A stretch of DNA of 64,000 nucleotides from Tridacna crocea (lineage: Eukaryota > Mollusca > Bivalvia > Cardiida > Cardiidae), in contig OX031064.1 of the NCBI GenBank assembly GCA_943736015.1, forward strand, positions 35,701,361 to 35,765,360. Reading direction: 5' to 3'. Position 1 is the stretch's first letter. Every line of letters starts with the position of its first letter. Below, piece by piece: positions 20,487-29,238 of this stretch. The notes under the pieces are model-generated. The model searched no databases and was not told the DNA's origin. It saw only the letters and a list, made by a program, of their open reading frames with translations. Made by a program: the position numbers and the translations under genes.

Positions 20487-20615
20487 GATATAAGGACCTA
20501 CCATAGATTGTTTTTTTTTTACTTTTCGGGGCACGCCATCTTTAAAAATATTCTGGCTATAGGAGGACATGCTCGTGATAAGCTAGACGACTATTTACAT
20601 ACAATATTGAAGTTG

Positions 20616-20643
20616 AGATAGATAGATAGATAGATAGATAGAT
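20616..20643. repeat. (GATA)n microsatellite
   Basis: About seven uninterrupted GATA units. Confidence 0.95.
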
Positions 20644-20701
20644 CTGTTCACCGAGCAGAAGTCCATATCGTGTAATTGGTAATCCGAAGGTATCATTTTC
20701 T

Positions 20702-20910
20702 TTATTGAATTTGCGTTTATTTATCGTTGCCATCGGTTGCCCATATGGGCGGCGCCTGATTCTTTCACGTGCTCCGTGAATCGCACCGTCACATGGCACC
20801 TCGGTTTAACGTCTCATCCAAGAGACTACTAAATAGCCATTCGTGGCGATCGAACCCCCACCCTCAAGTGACCCAAAACATCACGTTCACCAGTCATACG
20901 CTCATACGCT
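20702..20910 (-). mobile_element. tRNA-related SINE (family with the 55.6 kb copy)
   Basis: The minus strand contains GGGGGTTCGATCGC, a B-box match, then a body shared with 55,623-55,890: CACCGTCACATGG, TTCTTTCACGTGCTC, and a distal ATTTGCGTTTATTTATCG block. It is about 75 bp shorter than the other copy, through an internal deletion. Confidence 0.65.
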
Positions 20911-21167
20911 TTACAAAATGAGCTGTGGAAGCTATCTTTGTATATTCTTATCTAGAACCATTTAAATGATCTGTAAGAACCACACTGTTCTCGTTTTACC
21001 ACCACATATTTTATCCATTTAGATTGAATAGCGCATGTGCGGTTTTGCAGAGTATATAGTGAGATTGCAATGTGACTAAGTGGTTTCTTCATACACAATA
21101 AATAATGACCTGTCGGATTTTTTACTTTGATCGCTCATATATGCTTTAAAATTACATGCCATTAGAT

Positions 21168-21325
21168 TTGACCCTTTGCCTGCCACATAACTGAAATGGA
21201 ATTTCCATTTCGATAGAAAAAAAAAACATGGATATTGCTGTGTAAAAGTTATCGTTTGGGGAACCATGCTTCTTTTAGCGATCAGTGTAGATCCAAGATC
21301 AGACTGCACGTCCGCGCCTAATCGT
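21168..21325 (+). repeat. C11: family C copy truncated inside the hairpin
   Basis: The left arm (GACCCTTTGCCTGCC, GGAATTTCCATTTCGATAG) and the left hairpin arm (CAGTGTAGATCCAAGATC, AGACTGCACG) are present. The right hairpin arm is gone. Confidence 0.65.
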
Positions 21326-21342
21326 AAAGCATGACTATATTT

Positions 21343-21571
21343 TTAACCCTTTACCCCATAAGGCATTTCTATGGCATCTCTAATTGACCCTAAATAACAG
21401 CAAGGATGAACCCGTTGCTTATGTGTATATGACACCTTTTGATAGCATGGAAAACATTGTGACAAAAGGTGAAATTGCTCGTCACGAGCAATTTCACCTT
21501 TTGCCACAATGTTTTCCAAAGGCTCCTACAAGCAATGTGTAGAAATGAGTATCTATGGAGTAAAGGGTTAA
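21343..21571 (-). mobile_element. L1: family L TTAA hairpin MITE (229 bp)
   Basis: Reference L copy. Ends are TTAACCCTTTACCCCATAAG and CTATGGAGTAAAGGGTTAA. The long arm holds ATTGACCCTAAATAACAGC. The hairpin 21449-21517 reads GGAAAACATTGTGACAAAAG, GTGAAATTGCTCGTCACGAG and back. The short arm is CCTACAAGCAATGTG. The hairpin is homologous to those of A and B, but the outer arms differ. Six L copies lie in this window, five of exactly 229 bp, so the family looks young. Confidence 0.9.
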
Positions 21572-22192
21572 GATATCACTGATTGTTTCCAAGACACTTG
21601 AATTTGCTCAAGGTCACGTGCCAACATGATGCCTCTACTAGATGTACATCTATAGGCTATAATTTTTCACAATGATAAATGTTTCGGTACATCCAATTTT
21701 TTTTAAAAAAAAGGAATGAAATGAAAATGATGTTCTGATATTCTGAAAGCGTTCGAATCTGCGATCAGCCGCTATGATTTTCTTATTTTAAAGAATTCAT
21801 ACGGCTCCGTTGTCTGCGCATGTCATATTCTTCGAAGATTCGAGTATTTATAGAATGCCATCTAGCGGGAGATAATGCATACGGCTCTACGAGCCTAAAT
21901 GAAACGAAAAAAAAAAAACATACTGACAAAATAAGCTAAATCTACTTTTCCAGGGAAAGGGAAGACGAACGTTTGTCCTCACGTATAAAACATGACGTTA
22001 AGAACGTGGTTTATACAGTAAAAGGTGCCACAGGTCATGTTCTAGACGCTTTGATCTTCTTAAGGTCATATACCAGCATACCTCTTCTATGTATAAAGCC
22101 ATAAGGTGTCACACCGGTAAATTTTGTGGTACATCAGAAATTCAGTGATGACAAATTTGTTTAGGTAATTAGAAATTGTGTTATTTTATTAA
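21572..22192. other. Unassigned sequence
   Basis: No gene or recognised repeat is visible. Confidence 0.35.
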
Positions 22193-22294
22193 TTAACCCT
22201 TTCCCAAACAAGCCCTAGTTTTTACTTGTCAGCGGCACAAGTCTTTCGAAAACACAGTGGGAAAAGGAGAAATTGCTCGTAAGGAGCAATTACC
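22193..22294 (+). mobile_element. B3: family B element, truncated
   Basis: TTAACCCTTTCCCAAACAAG, the short arm and the left hairpin arm (GAAAACACAGTGGGAAAAGG) with tip AATTGCTCGTAAGGAGCAATT are present. The remainder is missing and a worn F sequence follows. Confidence 0.8.
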
Positions 22295-22299
22295 CTGAA

Positions 22300-22420
22300 G
22301 CAGTCCAATGAGGACAGCTTATGTCCATAGAGAGAACTTTGTAACACAAATTTTGATTGGCTGAACAATTTGCTTCTGCCAATAACAAAAAGTATTACTT
22401 CGAAATTTTGAAAGCCTATG
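22300..22420. repeat. Worn family F copy
   Basis: AATTTTGATTGGCTGAACAA and CTTCTGCCAATAACAAAAAG are the decayed palindrome, followed by TATTACTT. Confidence 0.5.
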
Positions 22421-22423
22421 ACC

Positions 22424-22571
22424 ATTTGAATTATGATGCAATTAAGAACTTCTGGTGCACGCGGACCTTGGACAAAACACCACTCTAGGAAAAAGAGATT
22501 TGAATTATGATGCAATTAAGAATTTCTGGTGCATGCGGACCCTGGACAAAACACCCCTCTAGAAAAAAGAG
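22424..22571. repeat. Direct tandem duplication, 74 bp x 2
   Basis: Units 22424-22497 and 22498-22571 both begin ATTTGAATTATGATGCAATT and contain GGACAAAACACC. They differ at only a few positions, so the duplication is recent. It is not part of a recognised repeat family. Confidence 0.9.
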
Positions 22572-22936
22572 CCCCGGGTTAAGTCTGGGCCTCGTTTACA
22601 CTTCTCGTTTATTGTCTTGGGCCCGTGTTTACCCTACACTTCAGAGATGATAACGACGAAGTTCCATACACAAACAAAATACACTTATTAACTGTCGTAA
22701 ATTTCGTAAAGGGCGACGAAGAAGTAGGTCATATTTTCTTTAATTCATTGCTTGTTGCAGAGGACCTTTACTATCTTGCAGCATTCTGCTTATAATTCTT
22801 ACAATACACTGTGAGAAAGGGAGAAATTGCTTGTTAATGTTTTCACTTGTTATCGTGGGCAAATCTTAATTCGTATTTATGATCCATATACATATATTGT
22901 CAATAACATCTTCAAGTTTTCTTCTGCAAGTTTGCT

Positions 22937-23166
22937 TTAACCCTTTACCTAATATGCCAATTTGATGATCTTCCAATTCAGCAGCAAAATAAGATATGAT
23001 GTCAAAAATATGGACAAATGAGGATACAAATATCTGACTGAGTGGAAAACATTGTGGGAAAAGGAGAAATTGCTCGTTACGAGCAATTTCTCCTTTTCCC
23101 ACAATGTTTTCAAAAGCTGTCTGTTGTTGATACGTCAAAATGAGTATCTATGGAGTAAAGGGTTAA
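22937..23166 (-). mobile_element. L2: L-type ends with a B-type hairpin
   Basis: The left end TTAACCCTTTACCTAATATG and right end ATGAGTATCTATGGAGTAAA-GGGTTAA are of L type. The near-perfect hairpin 23045-23111 has GTGGGAAAAGGAGAAATTGC and tip CTCGTTACGAG as in family B. Its end TTAA (23163-23166) is shared with the next element. Confidence 0.85.
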
Positions 23167-23380
23167 CACTTGAACAGAAGACAATTTTTTAGATGTACAT
23201 ACTGCATTTGCAATAGGAAAGTGTGGCTAAAATGCTAGAATTCTTTTCTGAAAGCGTTGAAAAAAAACATTGTGAGAAAAGAGAATATGCTGATTATCAG
23301 CATCTTCTCCTTTACTCACTATGTTTTAACAACCATTTTCTTCGGTGTCGCTAGGACTGGATTGTTTGAAAAAGCGTTAA
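23163..23380 (-). mobile_element. A14: diverged family A element between L2 and L3
   Basis: It is bounded by TTAA at 23163 and 23377, both shared with neighbours. The long arm is worn (AGACAATTTTTTAGATG), and the hairpin is recognisable at about 23259-23328 (CATTGTGAGAAAAGAGAATA / CATCTTCTCCTTTACTCAC). Confidence 0.7.
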
Positions 23381-23605
23381 CCCTTTACCCCATAAAGCAT
23401 TTCTATGCTATCGCTAATTGACCCTAAATAACAGCAAGGCTGAAGACATTTCTTACGTAAATATGACACCTTTTGATAGTGTAGAAAACATTGTGGCAAA
23501 AGGTGAAATTGCTCGTCACGAGCAATTTCACCTTTTGCCACGATGTTTTCCAAAGACCCTTACAGGCAATGAGTAGCAATGAGTATCTATGGCGTAAAGG
23601 GTTAA
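23377..23605 (-). mobile_element. L3: family L element (229 bp)
   Basis: Ends are TTAACCCTTTACCCCATAAA and GGCGTAAAGGGTTAA. The hairpin 23484-23550 has GTGGCAAAAGG paired with CCTTTTGCCAC. It is the third member of the chain that starts at 22937. Confidence 0.9.
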
Positions 23606-23674
23606 GAGGGTAATAAGTTAATTTAGATTTTCCCCTTCTTGTACTCAGGTCGCTTAACAAGGACCTTTACCATA

Positions 23675-24000
23675 AATGGCCTGCATCACGTAAGAAGGGG
23701 CATTCGGACATTTGCCTGAAGCGTCTTACCGGATCAGCATGAGCAGTCTGCGCAGACTAATCAGAAACGATATTCTCTACATTTGTAAGTAACACACCTT
23801 CTGATTGGTTAAAACATTTGGTTTAGCCAATCAGAAGTTGTGTCACTTACACATTTATAAAATCTTGGAGAATAAGACTAAGAATGTTCTCAAGAATGGT
23901 TGGTGAATACGGGTCCTGGTCGTATGTAAATTTTCTGTTATGCGCAAGTCTACTGTAGGACAGAGTCTAATGTATTCGTAAAGTGTCGTCTAGGAAAAGC
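23675..24000 (+). mobile_element. E1: family E element interrupted by F3
   Basis: The left part has ATGGCCTGCATCACG, GGGGCATTCGGACATTTGCC and CAGTCTGCGCAGACTAATC. After F3 it continues TATGTAAATTTTCTGTTATG, GCGCAAGTCTACTGTAGGAC and CGTAAAGTGTCGTCT. This order matches the intact E copy at 59.4 kb. The second hairpin and right end are missing. Confidence 0.8.
23776..23921 (+). mobile_element. F3: family F element nested in E1
   Basis: The palindrome 23785-23851 (TGTAAGTAACACACCTTCTG, ATTGGTTAAA / TTTAGCCAAT) is followed by GAGAATAAGACTAAGAATG and the F right end GAATGGTTGGTGAATACGGG. The left outer end is missing. Confidence 0.8.
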
Positions 24001-24007
24001 TTGCATG

Positions 24008-24068
24008 GACTGAATCTACATCGTCCACAAAAGATCATTGAGTCGTGCTTTTCAACGGAAGGTTTAAT
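24008..24068 (+). repeat. C12: family C right end
   Basis: AATCTACATCGTCCACAAAA, GATCATTGAGTCGTGCTT and AAGGTTTAA are the right hairpin arm and right arm of C, fused to the broken end of E1. Confidence 0.6.
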
Positions 24069-24091
24069 AATAAATCATACGTAATGGTTAT

Positions 24092-24830
24092 AACAAATAT
24101 GGGACTACTTTACGCGAACAATAACAAACTGTTTGCGAATCTTACAGCCGGAAAGAAGGCAAGAAGGATGATGGGAAATCCTCTCAGATACTGAATCTCA
24201 AGATCAGAATGGACAAATTATTAAACTCTCTCGTTAAACAAGGATCTCAACCATTAATAGTAACTAAACTTTGTGGTCATCATAAATACCGGATTACTTT
24301 ATGCACACAATAACACAACGCTTTCGACCTTCATATTACAACAAGCTAGCAATAATACGAGGTGATTCTCGTACAGGTGATTCTAACAGACAGTGTATCC
24401 CAGTATCGGATCAGACCATATAGAATTATAAATTCAAAACTCATCAAAGTGCTTAACACGGACTTCAACAGTAGACGATGAATTAAAAGCTTTCTCGAAA
24501 CAAATATGGGACTAATTTTTGTGTACAATAACATACGGCTTCCGCCCATTAACCTATATAAGTTAGTAGCAACATAGGTGATTCTCTCAGAGTATATCGA
24601 AATCTGACCGGACAATATTATATAATTCTGGACAACTCATGCCGCCTGAAATGAATCTCTACTGGAAATAATAGTTCAAACGTTTTGGCAACAACAGTTA
24701 CGCGACTACTTGGTGTGTACAACATACCTCCCCCGAACTTAACCTTTAAAAGGCGAGTAAAATGTAAAAATGCAGCTGGTTCTTACAGACATTGTATATT
24801 AAGGTAAGACTGGACAAAATGAGATTCTTT
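24092..24830. repeat. Degenerate tandem repeat, ~190-220 bp period, four units
   Basis: Units start near 24092, 24279, 24499 and 24688. Shared landmarks are AACAAATATGGGACTACTTT, ACAATAACA, a CGGCTTCCGCCC-like block, AGGTGATTCTCTCAGA, and a closing GATCAGACxGGACAAA-like block. The last block resembles one arm of a family C hairpin, so the array may have grown from a C-related unit. No protein-coding sense is apparent. Confidence 0.65.
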
Positions 24831-24978
24831 TTAGATTCGTCATATCTCCGAACAGGGGTTTGAGCTGGGGAACGGGACAGAGACCCCTGTGTTGCAGCCC
24901 CTATATACATTACCAGCTGAGTTGCCGTATACCTCTGAAACGATAGAGAACAATGGGTTAAAAAAAAAAAGAGAAAAT

Positions 24979-25055
24979 CGTCGATTTACTTCGAAAAACC
25001 TCGTACCCACAGCTTGTTACAAGCTGTCGTTCAGGGGTTTTTGAAGTAAACGGAC
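24979..25055. repeat. R: small palindrome
   Basis: CGTCGATTTACTTCGAAAAA and GTTTTTGAAGTAAACGGACG form outer arms, with CAGCTTGTTACAAGCTG near the centre. It is a single copy in the window. A weak tRNA-like stretch (GCAACTCAGCTGGTAATG on the minus strand) lies just upstream at 24,910-24,930. Confidence 0.6.
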
Positions 25056-25314
25056 GAAATGTTGGTTACTTGTAATATCTACTTTCCCGATAATAATTAC
25101 GAACCTTTTGTTTCAAAGGATTGTAAACAAGTATTTTTAGATAAAGGTTCGTGGGAGTCATTTTGTTTTTTAATCACGTGGGGGCGAGAATGAAAAAAAT
25201 CCCAACCCATTATTTATTTCACTTACGGTGCATTTCGCCCTGGCATGTAGTTTCAAGCTATATTGGGTCTCTGATAACCTCTGACCCGTATTGCGACTCC
25301 ATTTAAATTTCGGC

Positions 25315-25543
25315 TTAACACCTTACCCCATAAGGCATTCCTATGACATCTCTAATTGACCCTAAATAACAGCAAGGATGAAGCCGTTTCTTATGTGTAA
25401 ATGACACCTTTTGACAGCATGGAAAACATGGTGACAAAAGGTGAAATTGCTCGTCACAAGCAATTTCACCTTTTGCCACAATGTTTTCCAAAGGCTCCTA
25501 CAAGCAATGTGTAGAAATGAGTATCTATGGAGTAAAGGGTTGA
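25315..25543 (-). mobile_element. L4: family L element (229 bp), start of a chain
   Basis: Ends are TTAACACCTTACCCCATAAG and GGAGTAAAGGGTTGA. The hairpin is at 25421-25489 with two mismatches. The right end (TTGA, one change from TTAA) is shared with A15. Confidence 0.88.
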
Positions 25544-25770
25544 CCCTTTACCGCACGACCAAATTTTGGACCTGTCTGAATTGAAAGCAGTTGCAGAATG
25601 ATAATTTCAATGTGTCTCAGATAGAATTATTTTTCTGTGATAGGTTAGAAAACATTGTGGGAAAAGGAGAAAATGCTGGTTACCAGCATTTTCTCCTTTT
25701 CCCACGATGTTTTCAAAAAGGCTTCTTTTTCAGGGTTGTGAAAGCCAGGGATTGTTTGGGAAAGGGTTAA
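25540..25770 (-). mobile_element. A15: family A element between L4 and C13
   Basis: Left end TTGACCCTTTACCGCACG; long arm with GATAATTTCAATGTGTCTCA, a subfamily marker also in A30, A33 and A37; near-perfect hairpin 25648-25714; right end TTTGGGAAAGGGTTAA, shared with C13. Confidence 0.88.
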
Positions 25771-25981
25771 CCCTTTAGCTGCTATGTAAATAAAACTAAA
25801 GTTTTCCAGCCAATAGTCAAATACCACAATTAACGATTTAAATCTGTTTTTCTCCTAGGGGAAATATTACAGTATCGGACAGTGTGGATCAAAGATCAGA
25901 CTGCATGGCCTGTGCAGTCTGATCTCGATCTACACTGTCCACAAAAAGCCCGAAAGTCGCGATTTGGGGCCAAAGTGTTAA
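25767..25981 (+). mobile_element. C13: family C element, full length (215 bp)
   Basis: It begins TTAACCCTTTAGCTGCTATG at the TTAA that ends A15 and ends GGCCAAAGTGTTAA. The hairpin is at 25876-25940 (CGGACAGTGTGGATCAAAG...CTACACTGTCC). Confidence 0.87.
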
Positions 25982-26000
25982 CGCTAACGAGCTGAATGCT

Positions 26001-26105
26001 TTTAACTCTTAACACTATTCCAGCGGCTTATAAATGAGGACATGCGTAGATCAAGATCAGATTAAACAGAAAGGGCATTCTGATCTTGGATCTACATTGT
26101 CCAAT
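26001..26105 (-). repeat. C14: worn family C copy
   Basis: GTAGATCAAGATCAGATTAA and CATTCTGATCTTGGATCTAC are the hairpin arms; TCCAGCGGCTTATAA is the outer arm. Confidence 0.55.
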
Positions 26106-26362
26106 ATCAAACTAATAAAAATTCTTAAGTTTTTATATCAATAGCAGTCTTAAGTTTGAGTTATTTTAGCTTTTTCACTGATTAATGGTAATATCCTAGG
26201 GCTAGACTGTTTACCTATTTTCACATAAATCCTAAATTGAATGCTTTAACAACATGCTTGTTATAGCAAGGAAGTATTCTTTGAAAGTCGGCATGGGACA
26301 TTCTTTTACTGTTAATTTGACAAAAATCGGAAAAATCAAAGAAATGTAAAAGAAAAGGGACG

Positions 26363-26591
26363 TTAACCCTTTACTCCATAGATACTCATTTCTACGCATT
26401 GCTTGTAGGACCCTTTGGAAAACATTGTGGCAAAAGGTGAAATTGCTCGTGACGAGCAATTTCAGCTTTTGCCCCAATTTTTTCTGTGCTATCAAAAGGT
26501 GTCGTATACCCACAAAAAACGGCTTCATCCTTGCTGTTATTTAGGGTCAATTAGAGATACCATAGAAATGCCCTATGGAGTAAAGGGTTAA
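26363..26591 (+). mobile_element. L5: family L element (229 bp), reverse of L1
   Basis: Ends are TTAACCCTTTACTCCATAG and CCTATGGAGTAAAGGGTTAA. The hairpin 26417-26483 has unmatched changes on its right arm (AGCTTTTGCCCC), so it is slightly older than L1 or L3. Confidence 0.88.
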
Positions 26592-26706
26592 GGAAAGGGA
26601 AAAAAAAAAGACCTGTCCGAAAAATAAACGCCATTCTTTTTTTCAAGATGGGTATTGCCCCTTCGCTGCAGGTAAAACTATGTCTCTTCACTAAGTAATC
26701 TTGAAT

Positions 26707-26940
26707 TTAACCTTTTACCAAACAATCCCTGGTTTTTACGACCCACAGGAAGAAGCCTTCTGAAAACAATGTGGGAAAAGGAGAAAATGCTGGTAACCAG
26801 AATTTTCTCCTTTTCCCCCACAATGTTTTCTACTCTTTTAAAGTGAAGTTTCAATTTTTCAATCATATTGATTTTGTCGTCTGCATAATGCTTTCAATTT
26901 GGACAAGTCTAAAATTTTGTCGTTTGGTATAAAGAGTTAA
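26707..26940 (+). mobile_element. A16: TTAA hairpin MITE
   Basis: Ends are TTAACCTTTTACCAAAC and GGTATAAAGAGTTAA. The hairpin 26762-26830 has one mismatch and one inserted C; the long arm is typical (TTTTGTCGTCTGCATAATGC). Confidence 0.87.
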
Positions 26941-27020
26941 ACGAACACCAAGAAGTAAGCTTCTAAAAACAACGTCAGCTGTGCGTGGCACGGTATAAAG
27001 TCTAAGAATGTTTCTTACCT

Positions 27021-27460
27021 TTAACATGCTAAATAAATTAACTCTTTACCACAAAATCTCGACTTTTCACGACCCTGAAAAAGAAAACTTGAAAAAATTT
27101 GAAAACATTGTGGGAAAAGGAGAAAATGCTGGTAACCAGCATTTTCTCCTTTTCCCACAATGTTTTCTACCCTTTCCTAAATTAAATTTTAAATTTTGAT
27201 TCACCTTTATTTTGTTGTCTGCAAATGCTTTCAATTTGGACTAGTTCAAATTTATGTCGTTTGGTAAAGAGTTAAATGAAATTTTCAAGTTGATATATAG
27301 TAACAGCCCGACTGATGCTATTTCGAATTCGATACTTGGGGAAAAATATCTCATCGCACGATGTTTTTTTCCTAGATCAGACTACACGTTCAGTGCAATC
27401 TGATCTTGATCTACACTGTCTGCGAAAAAGGTAGTGAGCTACTAAGGTAGAGAAGTACTA
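27021..27460 (+). mobile_element. C15: family C element interrupted by A17
   Basis: The left part (27021-27037) is TTAACATGCTAAATAAA. The right part (27276 on) resumes with TGAAATTTTCAAGTTGATAT, the hairpin (CTAGATCAGACTACACG / GCAATCTGATCTTGATC) and CTACACTGTCTGCG. Removing A17 restores alignment to the left arm of C4 (CTAAATAACCAATATTAAA). Confidence 0.8.
27038..27275 (+). mobile_element. A17: TTAA hairpin MITE nested in C15
   Basis: TTAA at 27038-27041 and 27272-27275 is the target duplication. The near-perfect hairpin is at 27101-27167. The left arm has an extra GAAAACTTGAAAAAATTT, making it 238 bp. Confidence 0.9.
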
Positions 27461-27518
27461 ACAATTCTGCGAAAAAGGTAGTGGGTGACTAAAGGTAGTG
27501 AAGTACTAATAAATCTGC
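27419..27518. repeat. 47 bp tandem duplication at the end of C15
   Basis: Two units start TCTGCGAAAAAGGTAGTG at 27419 and 27466, and a third start (TCTGC) follows at about 27513. The unit includes the last bases of the C hairpin. Confidence 0.85.
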
Positions 27519-27854
27519 TAATACTAACACTTTTGTAATTCAACGGATAGACAGAAGACCTTTCAGATAATAAGGGAAAATAAAATTTTTCAGTATGGTA
27601 ATGTTCCACTTTAAAGCAAGATTTTGTCTCAATCACAGACAACCCCAATTCGATCTTTCCTAAAATTATACTATGTATTTCTATTCGGAAACAGTTGTCA
27701 AACACTTCGTGTTTTTGTCCAAAAAACGCAAGGGTTTACATGTAATTGCATACCGTGTTTGCCTTCGAATGACTTGCACTTGAGTTATTTCTCCTCAGTC
27801 CGTTGGTGGCAAAAATAGGTGCCTACAAAAAAAAAACCTTGCCCCTTTCACTGA

Positions 27855-28060
27855 TTATAACGCAACAAAATTTTAGACTTGCCCAGATTGAAAGTACTTG
27901 CGATTTATTTAATGGAATGCGGCTTAACTGTATACCAAGAGAATTAATCCATTGACGAACCTGATGAACGAAGCTTTAGAAAACATTGTAGGAAAAGGAG
28001 AAAATGCTGGCAACCAGCATTTTCTCCTTATCCCAAAATGTTTTTCAACCCTTTCATTGT
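27855..28060 (+). repeat. A18: rearranged family A copy
   Basis: A hairpin at 27979-28046 (one arm changed to ATCCCAAAATG) follows TTAATCCATTGACGAACC (TTAA 27944). A reverse long-arm fragment (ATTTTAGACTTGCCCAGATT) lies at 27869-27903 on the other side, so two copies or an inversion are involved. Confidence 0.6.
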
Positions 28061-28215
28061 TAAATTGTATAGTAAAAAAAGATATTGCAATTTCGAGGGT
28101 AGTCCAGCTGGAAGTATCTGATGAAATATTGGTCAGTGCGTATCAAAGATCGGTGTGCATATTTTCAGCAGTTTGACTCGACCTAAACTGTAAGCAAAAA
28201 CATTGTGTGCTGCTG
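28061..28215 (+). repeat. C16: worn family C copy
   Basis: GGTCAGTGCGTATCAAAGAT, CGGTGTGCATATTTTCAGCA and CGACCTAAACTGTAAGC mark a decayed hairpin. Confidence 0.45.
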
Positions 28216-28239
28216 TTTTTTAGCATGCATAGAAATATG

Positions 28240-28463
28240 AAATCTTTACTAAACGACAGCTTTTAATAGATTCTATCCAAATTCAAAGCAACAACAGATG
28301 CCACGCCTGACAGTAGAGTATTCCTCTGAAGAAGTATAAAACATCTATAGCAGGAAATACGGATATTGCTGGTCACTAACATTTTCCACTTTTCCAGGAA
28401 TATTTTCAAACGCTCTCTCTTTCCCAAGGTCCGGTCAAAACAAGCATTGTTTTATAAAGAGTG
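28240..28463 (-). repeat. A19: degenerate family A copy
   Basis: AATCTTTACTAAACGACAGC, CCAAATTCAAAGC, TGCTGGTCACTAACATTTTC and CTCTTTCCCAAGGTC are in the right order for a reverse A copy. Confidence 0.6.
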
Positions 28464-28599
28464 GGGGCACTTAACTTGTGTTTTCCCTTGCACGCATTCC
28501 TGTGTGGATAGTAAACAAAACCTTAAAAGAAATAATAGCACTGTCTACTTCAGTGCGAATAAGCCTTAAGTAGATAAAATAGAAGGTTTTATTCATTTA

Positions 28600-28830
28600 T
28601 TAACTCTTTACCACACAATCCCTACTTTTAACGATCCTAAGAAAGAAAGCCTTTGAAAACATTGTGGGAAAAAAGAGAAAATGCTGGTAACCAGCATTTT
28701 CTCCTTTTCCCCACAATGTTTTCTACCCTTTCCAAAGCAAAATTCAAGTTTTTATTCACATTTATTTTGTTGTCTGCAAATGCTTTTAATCTGGACTAGT
28801 CCAAAATTTTGTCGTTTGGTAAAGAGTTAA
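28600..28830 (+). mobile_element. A20: TTAA hairpin MITE
   Basis: Ends are TTAACTCTTTACCACACAAT and GGTAAAGAGTTAA, with the hairpin at 28655-28723. It is full length and close to A17 and A46. Confidence 0.9.
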
Positions 28831-29155
28831 GTGTTTAACAGCCTCTTTTAACAGTATATGAGTTATACTACGGCAGCCAAGGAACCTTTCCATGCATTCC
28901 TCAAATATCTCTATCACTTATTCCTTTTTCACTATTTTCTTTTACTTTTTATTTTTACGGTTTTAATGTTCAACATTTTTCTTCTTTTTTGCTACGTGCA
29001 AATACACATTCTTTTCTTTAACTTCTTAGTTAGTTTATTTATATGTGTAAATCACTTTCAAATGAGCATCATTTTCTAAAATCGTCCATGTCATACAGTC
29101 ATGTTGCTTTAAAATACAGAAAATTTACCCAATGCTAAAAAGTATCTAAGCTTGT
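28831..29155. other. Unassigned AT-rich sequence
   Basis: The 73-codon frame at 28858-29079 is a phenylalanine/leucine-rich by-product of T-rich DNA. No gene is called. Confidence 0.4.
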
Positions 29156-29238
29156 CTGACCCATGGGTCATTCCTCTACGTCGAGAAATGACCGGGGGTC
29201 ATTTTGTAATGGGGGTCATTTCTCTGCATTACACCTGC
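29156..29238. repeat. J2: partial family J element
   Basis: CCCATGGGTCATTCCTCTAC, GTCGAGAAATGACC and the right end CATTTCTCTGCATTACACC match 13,931-13,998. The left end is absent. Confidence 0.65.
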
